Assembly (NCBI GenBank): GCA_964019165.1
Contig: OZ025274.1
Location: 12,200,407 to 12,264,406 of the forward strand
Length of the DNA: 64,000 nucleotides
Source: Mastigias papua
Lineage: Eukaryota > Cnidaria > Scyphozoa > Rhizostomeae > Mastigiidae
Reading direction: 5' to 3'
Part shown: one piece after another, positions 1 to 58,732 of the stretch
Numbering within the stretch: the stretch's first letter is position 1
How the letters are laid out: every line of letters starts with the position of its first letter
The notes under the pieces: model-generated
The model's input: only the letters and a program-made list of their open reading frames with translations
What the model was told of the DNA's origin: nothing
Databases searched by the model: none
Position numbers and translations under genes: made by a program

Positions 1-408
1 GCAGCTAGAAAACTTTTATTCTAGATTATCAATAGAAAACAAGTCAGGCAAATGTTATCATGATAAAACATAAAACGAAAACAGAATTCAGAAAAAATAG
101 ATTTTAAAAGACAATGCAGATTATTTGTCAGATTAAGAGGAATCAAGTAGAAATGACAAAAGAAGAGAGACATGAAATGAAATAGAAAGCCACTGAACAT
201 AGACTGTGTCAATCCGAAACATGTCTTGTAAATTGAAAAATACAGTCGCATTTCTTCGTATTTTATCTAATTTAATCATACTGAGAAATTTTGGACAAAT
301 GGATAGCAACAGGTATGGTACTTAATGTCAAAGGGAATCAAAGAATCTGAGATACAAAGTGAAATACATTGACAGAAAAATGATATCAAACAAGACCGCA
401 AAAACAAG

Positions 409-486
<78 letters not shown>

Positions 487-553
487 ATGTTTATCTTTAA
501 TATTGCACACGACAACACACATAGCTATGAAAGAGAACTAAACAGATAGATAC
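1..553. other. RPA1 intron at left edge with (TA)n tract
   Basis: After the donor at 553 no further RPA1 exon (continuation of DBD-A) is visible down to base 1, so this is intron. It contains a pure (TA)n run at about 414-483. The short open frames here are low-complexity or random. Confidence 0.6.
414..483. repeat. (TA)n microsatellite
   Basis: About 70 bases of uninterrupted TA dinucleotide inside the leftmost RPA1 intron. Confidence 0.98.
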
Positions 554-10903
<10,350 letters not shown>

Positions 10904-12363
10904 TGAAATCCCTGTGTGCAATAAGAAACGTCCGTCCATTCTACAACTAACGCTAACTCTAACCCTTACCCTTACCCTGCACAAAACCCTAACTCTACGT
11001 AAGCTGCATACTAACCTTTATCACTCCTGATGTTAACATGCTTGCGTATGTTGTCGGTTTTGAGGAATATTACAAAATGTCTGCCACGTAATTCACTTGG
11101 CAAAGATGAAGCTAATGCAATTCGCGCCAAATTCAACCACGCACGCGCACATAGCCTCTCTTAGGTTATTGATATATCATATAATGAAAAATGATGAAAT
11201 ACAGTTGCATGAGTGGACGAACGAAGCAAAACATTGTGTAGAGTGTTGCCTGTGTTGCACTGTCCAATGAAATCTGTTTGATAAGCAGTAAACCTAACCG
11301 CTACCTCTCCACTTACAATATACTCAAATGACTGATCAGGCACTACTACTGGGTAAAATTATCAATTACAATAAACTTTAATCTTTGGCAAACATTTCTC
11401 TCAAACAAAATCGGCTACAATCGCTTTACACCTGAAAGTTCAGGAGAACAACTATAAGAAAGCCCTGGGGATCCAAACCTTTTCCCTTTCCTGACAAAAA
11501 TAAAGTACCCCTTTTCTAGAAAAATTGCGAATCTCTTTGTTGTATTTCTGCTAAGATCTGTATAGAACCATAATTAGACTTAATAGTAACAAAAAAAAAT
11601 GAAAATTCCTGTAATATCTCTTCCTTTTATAAATTGAATCACGATGCCCCAAGCTATATTCTCTTTGAAAACCTATAATGTGTTTTTGTTGATTGGACAC
11701 TGCCATTGTAAAATCCTATCTGCACACCTTGTCTCCTTTCAAATATTACTGTGTCTGGCATGTTGCATGTTTTTCTATTACCCCCCTCACCTCCTTGGTT
11801 TATTCTTTCATTACACAGTTTATAACAACTGCACCTTGATGAGGTACCTTCAATTTCTGTTCTCTGATGGTCACTGGTTTTTGAAAACATTCCCGAAAAA
11901 GTGCTCCTAGTAAACTATACGCAAAGGAAGTCAGGCAAAGAAATGCCTTGTGACTTCTCCGATCGATACAAGAAAAAGACACAAATGTATACAAGGTAAA
12001 AAGTGCTTGACACAATTTGACAGGAGTGCAATTAATTTACTTCAAATGCAGTCAATACATCTATGAGTACATTCACAATGTAGTACTTATGATATGTATA
12101 ATACAAGCAAGTATCCAAATTTGTTGACGCTTCTCCAAACCACAAAAATTGAGCTAACAAGATCACACAAAAATACACAACTCTTCTTTAATAAATGCCT
12201 CTGGACATGTATAAATTAAGTACCTACAAAGTAACTTCAGCCCTAGGCGATTTTGACTGGTGTTTTCTAACCCTTTTCATTATTAACAATGCACAGAATT
12301 CAAGAGAGATGGTCGCCTACAAAGGGTAAAGGTTAGTCCATTGCGAGATTCATTAGATTCAGT

Positions 12364-12600
12364 ATGGTGGGTTGTGTCTGCTTGAGAGGACACTTATTGC
12401 GAGTTGTCGGCATAGTGAGGCAGGGTGGCCAGTTTTTTTCTTCGCTACTTACATCTATCCAGCAGTGGTGTCACAAGGTCAAAATATTTGCTGGATGGGC
12501 AGTAACCGCTCGCTCACTATGGCCCAAAGGGAGCTTCGAATCATCGATCTTTCGCACAACAGACGAGCGCTCTAACCACTCGCCCACTCACTCCCTAACG
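12364..12600 (-). mobile_element. tRNA-derived SINE, family A, copy 2 (most complete)
   Basis: Read on the minus strand from about 12600, the element starts with a tRNA-like head: an A-box-like AGTGGTTAGAGCG, then GCGAAAGATCGATG, and a B-box-like GATGATTCGAAGC. An unrelated body follows (CCATCCAGC.., AACTGGCCACCC.., AAGTGTCCTCTC). Other copies of this combination occur at 4586, 45893, 54060 and 54698, which establishes it as a dispersed family. Confidence 0.75.
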
Positions 12601-13838
12601 TACATCTGGTGGAGGTCTTAAATAAGAGTATCATCATGCATGAAGATTCCGATGGTGTCACCTTCAATTGTAGATATTACATTTCATTTCATTAATAAAA
12701 ATACGGAGAGGTAGTCACTCAGCCGTGGCTGATTTTCAAGGCATATTACACAAATTCCTTAAATATGCCACGGCTTTAATATAGGGTAAAGCAATGAAAC
12801 ATGGTTCTAGACTAATGGCCAAGACCTATATCATCCAGTCTACAACATAATCGTTCATTTTATGTGACACCAAGACAAAATAAAACCCAATCGCTAAGGA
12901 AAAGCACCAGATTCAACAAAGCACAATGTCTTATCTATTAAGGTACACTTGTTGCTAGCTATAACCTATGTGTTCCCTATTCAAAACTACCAATAAAATA
13001 TGGCACAGAAAATTTACACCGTTTATAATTTTACACCGTCAAATATAATACAAGATAAAAAGGCTCTTCCATTATCTATGATTCCAGGGACAAAATCTTG
13101 GCCTGAATTTCGCCAAGATGTATTTTTCTCTGTAAACTACCTAACAAATGTGTTTTAAATGTGATAAAAATATCTGATGCGAATCAACTACAATTTCACC
13201 ATCTGCAAAACAAGCCACAATTTTTGCAGAATTTCAGATACTGCATTCGTCCATTTTGCATTGATACTCCAATACCTAACATCAAAATTAACTTCAAATT
13301 GACATCTTTATCCATACCAAACAACCCAGTCCTCTAACACGAATCGATTGAACCAGCTTTCAGCTGACAAAGTGTTGTGGAAGGCAAATTGTCAAAGTAG
13401 TGTGCATTGCCTAAAGTGTGACTAAAAACGCATCGCACAAAGATCTAGCTAAAAGAATGTATAAATTAGCATCTTCATATAGCAAAGCATGATATCAACA
13501 TGGTGAAAAGCATGGATTGGTGAAATGTGAACTATAAATTCGCATCAGGAACCTGTTTGGCGGTGTATGGGATCATTTATATCTGCTACTGTTTATTGGA
13601 AGATATATACTTATATATTACATTACATTATATTACATTTGAATATTTCTAATTGACAGCACAAAAATACGCGATAGAAAAAAATCATTTTCGCACCCAT
13701 ACAATGAGATTGGTCCTTTGCAATGCCGAAATCTGTCGACTCCTTAAACGAGTGGGCCATTCCATTGCCATATACATAAAGTTCTTTGCCATAATGGTCG
13801 GCTCCCACTTAAGCGATATCTTCAGCTGTCTTTCGCCT

Positions 13839-13844
13839 TTTATT
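13839..13844 (-). terminator. Candidate polyadenylation signal of RIM-binding protein gene
   Basis: AATAAA on the minus strand, about 185 bases after the stop codon at 14027-14029. Position only; no transcript evidence. Confidence 0.35.
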
Positions 13845-14026
13845 TCAGTTGACCAATAAGAGGATACTACTGGTTTGAGTCTCGAAGTCAGTACACCAAA
13901 TCTTCTGCGACTTCCTCTCAACACGCTTCGCGAAATTGCTGAAGATTTCGCATAAGTGGAAAGTGGCCGCTGGCGTCATGTCATTTCGTATTGAGAGGCC
14001 AAATTAAAGCATATTTCAAGAACAGT

Positions 14027-49468
<35,442 letters not shown>

Positions 49469-52400
49469 GACTTTTGCTAACTATGCTTTCATCCAATTTT
49501 ATAAAAGCTTTCTCTCCTAATATTGCCCATTGTAATGCAGCTCTCTTTATCTTTGAATTGTCTTGACAGCATAGCCCAATGCAAACATTCTGTGACTCAA
49601 CCAATCCATTATTTACCATGCATTAACATTTGTCCATAAATGCTACAAACTTCCATTTGTTTCTCAATAAATCAACAAAGGAGGACTGTTTCCAAGTATC
49701 TACTTTAAGCTGCAATGATAGTAACTCGTGCTATTACCTTGCACCTCTGTCTACTACGATACGAAATAAAACACTACGGCAATCAAACACTTGTATGCAA
49801 CTTGCTGCTCACATATCAAAAACAAGTACTTTCTTCGCTGTAATTTTCCTCACGATTTGCTGATGCTGAGAACGATTAGCTCCTTTGAGATCCGTGGGCA
49901 AAGAGGTTAGATATTGCCTATTCCAGTAACCTTGATGCTCACTTAATCAAACATACGGGCACCAGTACTTAGGCCCTAACAACAATGGCAACAGCGGCTT
50001 CAACAGATCCAGCCATACTACAACCGCATTTATTATTCATACGAGGACAAAACAGCTGTCCGTTGTGGCTAACTAAAGTCCGTGCTTTACTTCTGTTTAA
50101 GCCTGATGTTCTTTTGCAGTCCGTAACGAACAACAAAGATCAACAACATACGATGCAAATTAAAAAATAACCCGAGAACGCAATATGGCGTATCCATCAA
50201 CAAGAAAATTGGTTACCAGGCCTCAACAATCAGATTTCCCATTCCTACCGCTCCTTTACAGCGGCCGCGGAATTTTTGAAATCAACTTAGGTGTTTATTT
50301 CCATGGGTCGCGGCCTACCCTCTCCCAATAATTCATTCAAACTGTCCAAATTTAAAGACGTACACGGTTATATAAACGTTAAACGTACTTGACATTAAAT
50401 ACTACAAAGTTAGCACTTCACAAAACTAGAATACGCTTTTTGGAGGGAGGGCCGTGCCACTCAAAAACTCTCCTCGCTGCATAACAAAGGGGCTGAGAAA
50501 CCTGACGCACCCACTAGATAGCAACCAACCTAGAGAAAGCTGGAATATAGGCATAAATTCGTCTGAAAGGAACTCAAAGGTTTCAGATACAAAGGTTTCC
50601 GTTAAAACTCATCTAAGTGCGAATTACTAGTACAAATTAGCACTAGTATGAAATAATATAAATGATAAGAAAAATAAACTCCTGTAATTTTTTACGTTCA
50701 ATATCATAGTGCTGTGTTCAAGAACAAATTTCTAATAGATTTTATTAACAGTTGAATTTTGGAGGAATCTGTTACTTTCTTTAGTGGCTTTCCATACACT
50801 GTATATCTTTTAACTGATAATTCTCTCTGCATTTTTTATATTCCTACTGTAATTAAGTTATGAATGAAAGTGCCTATGTAACTGCAAGCACAGGCACAAA
50901 AACTCTACGCGTAAAAACAGTGATTTCCAGATCCCCTTACCCAGTAAGGTTGAATTGAATTGAATCCAGCGTATGGTACACACGCTCCACATACAGTATC
51001 TTAATTTTAGGAACTTTTCAGCCAAATAGGACATATCTAAGAAGATATGTACGTATGCAGTTTATATCCACGATACACTTTGATCTCAGAATCTCAACAC
51101 AAACACAGTGGGTATTCAGCATCGAAACAAGGAGGGCTATTCCTTTGCAAATCAAATATTTATGTTTATTGCTTCTTCATGGGTCATTGCTTACAAAGTC
51201 ATCTTCCGTCTCTCTTTCACAAATGAACTAGTCTAACACCAACTGGACTTGTCAATCTCTAGAGTATGTAATCCATTCGTAATAGGTTAACAAAATGCAG
51301 AAAAACTCTGAAACGGCGGCAGATGTCAGCTCCAGACCTAGCTCCAGCTCCAGCTTCATACAACATTTGAGCACAGGTCCAACCCTCCGATATTGCGTTG
51401 TCCATAAGCATAGTAATACCTGAGCAGGTTCCTTTGCAACAATTGTAGAAACAGCTAGTTCTAAGCGGTGTGAGCCCCTAGCATCTCGCACCAAGGACGG
51501 CTGTAACAATGACTAGGACTTCCAAGTCCCTTTGTGCTGATACGTATAAACGATGCAGATGAAATGAAGACTAGTGTGCAAATGAGTATTTTGCATTAAA
51601 TGGTTCCGCATTTAATTGCATTTACTTTACTATGATAAACATTTCGATTAATTTAATTTGCATAAAAATAAATTAAATATCAGTTCTAGAGTGAATCATC
51701 ACACTTAAGAGCTTAAGAGACAATCATCTGATGGCCTCTAAAAAGCAAAGATAGTATAGAGTCAAGCGTGTACAACGAACGGATACAACATTCAACTGGC
51801 CTTGTGTAGTGAAACTTATAATGCTATATTCTCGTACAGGAAACACTTGCCTAGTAGTCAGAAATTCTATTAGGTAAATCGATTAAAATTGGCTATGGGG
51901 CGTATAAACTATAAAGATCATAAGCAATGTAGTTGCTTCACTTTTAATGTCGAGCCAAGTTGTGAATATCATACGGCCTACTTAAGGGGACTTAAGTAAG
52001 TACAGAACCAAGAAAGGGAGCAACAAACAGAAGATGCATTTGAAAGTTAGCGTGCATCAGGGCTCAATAATGTGCGCCCGGGCGCGCGAGCTCTACTCAC
52101 TGGCACAAAATGCTGCACTCTGAATTTCTGCAGATACTATTGATCTCAATCTACCAATGATTGTTCTACCTACGGTTACAGCACTTAGCGCGAATGAGAA
52201 CCCATCAAAAGACAAGTTATGGGCAGATAGCCTTTCGCAAAATCCTGATATGTGGCAGTAGAAATAAAGCACTTTAATGAGCCCTGGTGTGTTAGTCACG
52301 CTACATATCACAGGAAAGGAAGCAGGAAATAAGTGTCATCAAAAATTTGAAACTTTTCCGGATGCTAACATCTACATATGGAGAAACATACCAAATAAGT

Positions 52401-52789
52401 CGTGGATGTATGCTATTCACTTGGAAAGATTTCGGACCGTATTTGGCAGATTGAATGATTGACCAGACTCTCTTATAGATGAATTTACAGTACTTCTCTC
52501 CCATCGAAGTAGAATGGGACGCAAAACATTCGCTATCTCTCTTCTTACAGTTAGAAAAGGGATCTCGAGCACGAAGCCCAATGATGATGATATACTTTTG
52601 TTTAGAAGGAAATCAGTGTGCTAGTAGATGGATGATCCCAGAGGTATACCCAAACTTCCCCTACCTTGAACAAAATTCTGCAACACGCGTCCCCTTTCAT
52701 TAACTCGCAAGCTACAATTACGCACCAAAATTAAAATAATTCACAAGGCAATGAGATGCGCTTTACTATATTCAGTAGTTTACATTCTG
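49469..52789. other. Intergenic: 5' flank of RIM-BP and 3' flank of BACURD gene
   Basis: No exon with recognisable homology. Contains the MITE at 52058-52286. The 5' untranslated part and promoter of RIM-BP should lie here, but I cannot point to specific elements. Confidence 0.5.
52058..52286. mobile_element. hAT-like MITE, copy 1
   Basis: Terminal inverted repeats CAGGGCTCAATAATGTGC (left) and CAGGGCTCATTAAAGTGC (right, reverse complement), 229 bp in all. The 8-bp flanks GCGTGCAT and GTGTGTTA agree at only 5 of 8 positions, so the target-site duplication is decayed or absent. A second copy is at 55762-56002. Confidence 0.75.
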
Positions 52790-55700
52790 TCAATTTTCCG
52801 TAGCCAAAGCATGTAGCCTCTGTCTTCGGGTTTCACTTGCATCGTCCCTGTCTAAAGCCACCCTGTTTGTAGCTCGTAACAGTTCGGCATCAAGTAAATT
52901 ATTATTTTCATATAAAAGAATATTTAAAGTTTCTTCGTAGATCCTTGCTTCGGGGAAATCAACTTTTGTTTGTTTCTTTTCGGTAGAGTAGACAATTGAC
53001 GTACAGCACGCTTCCGCAATTTTCTTCCCACTGCCATAGAACGACCAGCAACAAATTTCGTCATTAGCAATTATATCTTTTATAAATATGATCCTACCAT
53101 TGAACCTTAATGCCAATTTATCAAAGAGTTCAAGGTTCTTGAGTAAATTATCATCTGATTGGCTAAAAGAAACAAAGGAAGTAACTAGTATTGGACCCTT
53201 GACACGTAGCTGTCTATTGGGGGGGGATCAGATTACAAGAAATTGGGGGCAAAGCTCCATTCAACATACTTCGGAATTATGCTCCAAATAGTTAATTGCT
53301 TTTAAAACATATTGGGGTTTACCACCCTTCTTGCCCCCTACTATCAGCCACTGGAAACAATCAAGAGTTGGTTACCAGATATCAAGGTTGCCAAATGCCT
53401 ATAATGTAGGTAAAATCATTAACTTTGTGGAATAGAACATCTTTAGAAATGAAAGCTGCAAGCTTTCCCAAAACCACTGTTAATAACACATACTACTGTA
53501 GTGATGGAATTTTGAAATCTTTAGGAGGGGCATCAGTTGTACAATTTTCTACTTATGCAACATATATTTGCCATCTATCCATATTTTTATTGATAGAATC
53601 CTGTCATATGTAAACTTGCCAATATATCTTCTGCTGGGGGAGACTTGCTATCCCTGGGTCCCCCTAAAATCTACCACTGTACTGCTGTTATGTCATTCTA
53701 ATATCACACCATGCTGCAGTGCACAGAAACCTCAGACAAAAATGTGAAAAAGAAAAATACCTTGTGTATGAGTATTTATTGCTGTAGCGGTTGCACACAA
53801 GTTTGATCACAGGCTAAAACAAAAGATAGACTTGATCTACAAAAAATCATTATGCTGCCTTATGATGAAAGTTTTTCAAAAATGCCTTAATAACTCATTA
53901 GCAATAAGTTAAAAAGTATACTTTTTCTCCTTTCCATTCTCCACTTTTATTAACTGCACAGATCTATCATAAAGAGCTCTCCTATTTTAAAAGTTACAAT
54001 GAAATCCTATCATTTCCCAACCTACATTCAAGGAAAATTATATTCAAACTAAAATACTGTATGAGTGGTCCAGTGGCTCCAGCCAACCACTCAGATAATA
54101 GTGTCTGTGCTCCATCACTGTCCACCCAGCACCTAATGGATACCTGGTGGCATCACTGGGGGAATCAAAGGTAGCAAGGGAAAGAACTGGCCACCCCACC
54201 TCGCCATGTTGGCAGCTCAGGATAAATATCCTCTCTACCAGACATTCCTCTACATACAGATAGAGAATCATATATGGGACTAATCTTTATCTTTTTATAT
54301 AAACTAAACAAAAAGTCTGCTGCAAATGATATTTGCATACAATACTGACCAGGTCTTGCCCGCAAAGGAGCTCAATCGAGGGTAATGTCTAAAGAGTACA
54401 TAAAATAATGTAGAGTATGATATGCCAAGCACCCATATTCTTGAAGTTCAAGGTATGCATTAGTAGGAGAGGTGCTAAATAGAGCACCTAAATTGTCTAA
54501 AGAGCTAATTCATTAGAGCAACTTTGTTTTGCTCAGGGCAAGGCCCAATTGAGCAAATCAAAGGCACTCTGATCAAGCTCCTGTAGCACACTAAAATATT
54601 AATGTCATTTCTAAGCAAGATAGGAATATTGTGTACATAACAATAAACATCTTCTATTGTAAGATAGACAAGACGGTAAACCCGAATAGGCTTCCATATG
54701 GCAGGGTGGCCAGTGCCTTGCCTAGTTCTGCTGCTGGATGGACAGTGAGCAAGCACCTAAAACTATCACTTGGGGGTCTGTTTTGAATGATTGATCTTCT
54801 GCACAGCAGTCAAGCACTTTGACCACTTGGCAACACCCAAACATACCCATACCAGTGCAATAATATGTTTACAACATTACTCCTGTTGAAAATTGAATCA
54901 TATCTCATACAAAATTAAACTCTTAGTGTAAGTTTGAAAGTATTAGATATGTAAGGCTAGTAGCAATCAAAAGCTTACCTTTGATGTTGAACTTAAAATT
55001 AACTTTTCTTCCTTTGATGATGTTATCAATGGAACTCGACAAGCTGCTTGGTATGGCTCATCTTTTTTGCTCAATTCAGTGCTTATCTCACCAGACAATT
55101 CATCAAGAAGATAAAACTTAGTCTCCTGAAGAAGTTCTTCCAAGTGCTGCTTGCTCTCTGGTAGTGGAACAGATCCATCACGAAGATAGTTCAAAATAGT
55201 GCCAAAATGCTTGCCACTTCTGTCAATCAGGATCCATCCTTCATAACATGAATTGTAGATGACGATGATTATTTTAAATCAATAAGAAACTACATAAGAA
55301 ACTTATTTTCCAAAGGAAACTTCTAAGAAATTATCACTCACAAAAAAGATATAATGTGAGTGAAACAGCAGCTCATATTCAACCAAAACTAGTTGGCAAC
55401 CTAGTATTCAAAACATTCTCCTTCTTCAAAACCAAAATCAGAACATCTACAATCAAGCATAAAATAATGGCCACCTGATTTTTTCCTAGGCATGATAGCA
55501 AATACAAACAGAGATGATAAAACTACTGAAATTAGATTCTTGACTGTAGAGAGAAAGAGCCCCAAGAGAAGATATAAGACAAGTTCTTGAGAAGACAGAG
55601 AGCCAAAAATAAAAGATCTTTAACAGTAAAGGTCAAAACTTCATTGTATTCAAATGACACCAGAGTTGTGTTACTAGCACTAGAAAAACCCCAATGAAAG

Positions 55701-56922
55701 AGGTAATTATAGGAATTAGTCAGTAATAGTCCCAGGGTCTTGTAACACTGTCAGCAAGTAACAGGGCTCATTAATTTGCATGAGCATACAAGCCCTACTT
55801 GCAGGCACACATGATACACTAAGAACTTCTGCACACACTATTGATCCAAATCTGCTTATTGATTGTTCCTACCTATATGTGTTGGTGTAATGGCATTTAG
55901 CACAGCTCAGAACCCAGCAAAAGGCTATTTTGCAAGTTATCAGCATCTAAACCATATGTATATCCTGTGCTTGCAGGCACTTTACACTTTTAATGAGACA
56001 TGGTCAGTACTGGGCCATTGGCCTCATGGGCCCCCTTCTTGAGCTAGCAAAGAGGCACAATTCAAAGTTACCTGCCTAACAGTCTGGGCTCTTTTTTGAA
56101 AACACTTTTGTTTTTCTCATACAAAATGTAAATTGTTGTAATTCAGTTTTTGAGTGGACTGAGTGCAAAAGCACATGTCTGTAAAATAGTGCTCCTTGGG
56201 TATACAGACCAAACTTTGTGAATGGAATGTGTTTGGTCCACAGATAGAACATTCTTAAAGGATGCCCTAGTGATGGTCAGGTATAAAAGTAATCTGCAAT
56301 CCAGATAGAGAAATGCATGACATATACAAAAGGATTCAAATATGTCAACTGAAACAATTCCTAATGTGGATATGATGCTAGAAGGATTTCAGCCAAGAGA
56401 AATACATTACCAAATAAATACTCTTCTATAATATTCCTAGCTTGCATTCGCCCTTCACTAAAGCCTTTTCTTTGGACTTTCATTTCATGTTATTAAAGGT
56501 TGTTCATGCCTTACCTACCAGTCTGTCCCACCCTAATAACGAATATTTACCCTGATGAAAGCAATACCAATTAAGTGCCCACATGGACTTAAATAAGAAA
56601 GAGATTTATAAAGAGAGATAGAAAGATTGATAAACATATATAGGTATTTCTATGGTTGTCGTAAGTACTGGACATTTAGAGCAGATTGGTCATATACTGT
56701 ACACTTTGTGAAGTAGCCTACTCAAGAATCAAACGAAATGATACCTTCGCTGTCTGCCAAGACTTCCATCCTCCCACTAAACATTGCCTCCAACATAGTA
56801 AATGGCTTGCTTGTTAATGTTCCAATTGTCGTATAAAATAATGAACCACCAACATTCAACTTAACGTACTTCATCGGCGAGCCTTTCACAACTGCAGCTT
56901 GTGTCGCTCCCTCTGCTGCCAT
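52790..56922 (-). CDS. BACURD: BACURD (KCTD10/KCTD13/TNFAIP1-type) Cullin-3 adaptor
   Basis: Four exons, 56745-56922, 54979-55238, 53761-53813 and 52790-53162, join in frame (864 nt, 287 residues). BACURD proteins are BTB-domain adaptors that recruit substrates, RhoA being the known one in mammals, to Cullin-3 ubiquitin ligase. Residues about 18-115 form the BTB/T1 domain: [33 protein letters not shown], then [20 protein letters not shown]. The 53-nt exon 3 supplies the [10 protein letters not shown] link. The C-terminal domain has [34 protein letters not shown], and then [20 protein letters not shown]. The protein is slightly shorter than the vertebrate members (about 310-330), missing part of the C-terminal tail. 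Start is the ATG at 56922. The 3' untranslated region was not delimited. Confidence 0.95.
54060..54262 (+). mobile_element. tRNA-derived SINE, family A, body (copy 4)
   Basis: Shares AAGAACTGGCCACCCCACCTC, shortened here to the key AACTGGCCACCC, and ATCCTCTCTACCAGACA with the body of copy 2, in the opposite orientation. The tRNA-like head is degenerate (GAGTGGTCCAGTGG). It lies in a BACURD intron. Confidence 0.6.
54698..54838 (-). mobile_element. tRNA-derived SINE, family A (copy 5)
   Basis: On the minus strand a tRNA-like head region (CCAAGTGGTCAAAGTGCTTG, then GCAGAAGATCAATCATTC) is followed by the family body (CTGTCCATCCAGCAGC, CTGGCCACCCTGCC). Same orientation as copy 2. BACURD intron 2. 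Confidence 0.65.
55762..56002. mobile_element. hAT-like MITE, copy 2
   Basis: Aligns with 52058-52286: starts CAGGGCTCATTAATTTGCAT, shares CTATTGAT..TGATTGTTC.TACCTA in the middle, ends CACTTTTAATGAGACATG (decayed GAGCCCTG). It is in BACURD intron 1. Confidence 0.65.
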
Positions 56923-57541
56923 TTTGAGCCTACCAGGTATGTGTACTACATTCGAAAAATAACCGTCCTATCTACCAAGCAACAACATATGAAGTTCACA
57001 AATATATGAAACATGAATCAGTTCACACATAGATCAAAAGAAACTCTACTTTTCTTTTTATTCCTAGAGAATATACACTTTTATCAACATTCCTTTGCAA
57101 TGACCATTACTCAGTTCCAAAAACGTACGCAATAAGGTTGACTCCGCAGGGTGCGACTTCCACCGCAGTGGCTATCGCACTCAGTACCTCACGAGATTGC
57201 TATTGTGCTAGATTTCCCTGCTTCTCAACCTGGGGGTATTGACTTTTGAGGGGGGAATTGGAAGCTACATTTAGCCACATTGGCGTTATACCGAGCAAAT
57301 TTCGCAACAGATAAAATGTAGAGGCCGACGCACTCGTTGTACTGGCTACCACAGAGCCAAGTGCCCAACAACTCATGAAGATGAAACAGCCGCAATCGCC
57401 TCATTGAGACCGAATTCATAATTTTGGAAGCTCTGTGATGAACAACAATTTAGCTTCTAGTACCAAACAATTGTCCAAATACTAGTTTATAGAAAGACCT
57501 CGTCAACGAGAAAAATTCTCAAATTCAAACTGATATTCAAG
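56923..57541. other. 5' flank of BACURD gene
   Basis: Upstream of the ATG at 56922. Untranslated leader and promoter are expected here. No clear core-promoter element or repeat is seen. Confidence 0.4.
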
Positions 57542-58732
57542 CAGCCACGAAGCCAGAGTTGAAAACGTGGGGGGGCAATGACAAAAGACGAGCCAAACCC
57601 GTTACGTAACGCTTAATTTTCAGTTTTTGAGACCTCTTCCCCCTCTAGTTACGCTCCACAGCATGACCCTCCATATGGATTAAACAGTAGCGTAACAAAT
57701 AAAAGTATCATTTTCTCCCCCTAAAGGTGTTACGTAATGAGTGAGTTGCCCCTTAGTGCTTAGTATCGAGACAGCTTGAAAATATATATTTTCTCTCCCT
57801 TAAAAAAGTTTCCATTAACACGGCTGTAAAATTGAGTTTTTAAATCTTAAATCTTGAAATATAAATTAAGGTAACAAGATAAGCTTAATGTCTTATTTTT
57901 CACGGAATGATTTAAAAGCTTGACTGTAAAATGTAACAATGTGTGCAGTAGAGCCCAATCATCTTCTCAACTTGAAAGAGAGTTTTCGATTTTTAGAGTC
58001 CCAGACTTTTACAAAGTCATCAAACTCGAGTGACATCAACGTTGTTCTTTCAAAATGAAGGAATGTGAGATTAGACTCTCGCTTTGTAGCTTGCCGTCTT
58101 CGTTGAGGAGCATCTACCTTGGTCAGTGCTGAAAATAAGCATTCGACGTGAGCTGAGGCATACCCAGCAGTTGCAGCGACTCGATATAGCATTGTAAGGA
58201 CTGGTGCACAGTCAATGTGGGCTTTCACCATAAATGCACAAACTTTATTTAGATCAACCTTTTTGTGATTTTCGTGTAAGAATACCCCTTTGTCGTATTC
58301 TTTCAGCAATATGCGTCGATAAACACGACATTCTGCATCCAGATCAACTATACCTAATGTCTCAGACAAAAATCTTCTCTTCACCGTGGGTATAGTCATC
58401 GCATATTGGAACAAGGGTTCTTATATAGGGGGATGTTTACTCCGTTACAAATCCCATAGGCCTAGGCGTCTTTTGCTATGCTGTATGCTTCCGCTTGATC
58501 TGGTGGCATCATGTGTCTACTGGCTATTGAGTTTCCTATAGCATAAGAAAATAACCGTGACCCTGCAGAAGATTGCTACCATTACATTCCTTGATACTAG
58601 TTGTCTTATGTCAAATTTTTACTGTCTTCTTTTTGGACAAAAAGCATATATTTAGTGGGCGGGCAAGGGCGGGCAAAATTTTTCAACTGGGGGGGCACTT
58701 CCCCCCCATGCCCCCCCCTGGCTTCGTGCCTG
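57542..58732. mobile_element. hAT transposon, internally deleted, with 8-bp TSD
   Basis: Terminal inverted repeats CAGCCACGAAGCCAG (left) and CAGGCACGAAGCCAG (right, reverse complement) enclose 1,191 bp. They are flanked by an exact 8-bp duplication TATTCAAG at 57534-57541 and 58733-58740. Subterminal G-rich stretches and GTTGAAAA also appear in inverted form at both ends. Length and TSD fit a hAT element that lost most of its transposase gene. Confidence 0.93.
57959..58414 (-). pseudogene. hAT transposase C-terminal fragment
   Basis: A frame of 151 codons inside the hAT element. The segment YRVAATAGYASAHVECLFSA (about residues 82-101), followed by a Leu/His helix, is the conserved hAT-family C-terminal dimerisation region, in a variant like that of ZMYM-related hAT proteins. 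The N-terminal zinc-finger and catalytic parts are gone, so the product cannot transpose by itself. Confidence 0.75.

Larger units (their letters stand above)
10904..14026. other. Intergenic: 5' flank of RPA1 and 3' flank of RIM-binding protein gene
   Basis: No conserved exon is recognised. The stretch contains a short degenerate CCCTTA-type tract (about 10949-11003), a SINE at 12364-12600 and a possible polyadenylation signal for the gene to its right (13839-13844). Remaining open frames are short and lack recognisable motifs. Confidence 0.55.

Noticed and set aside
10949..11003. Interstitial telomere repeat
   Set aside because: The tract is mostly CCCTTA and CTAACY variants with few copies, not a clean CCCTAA array.
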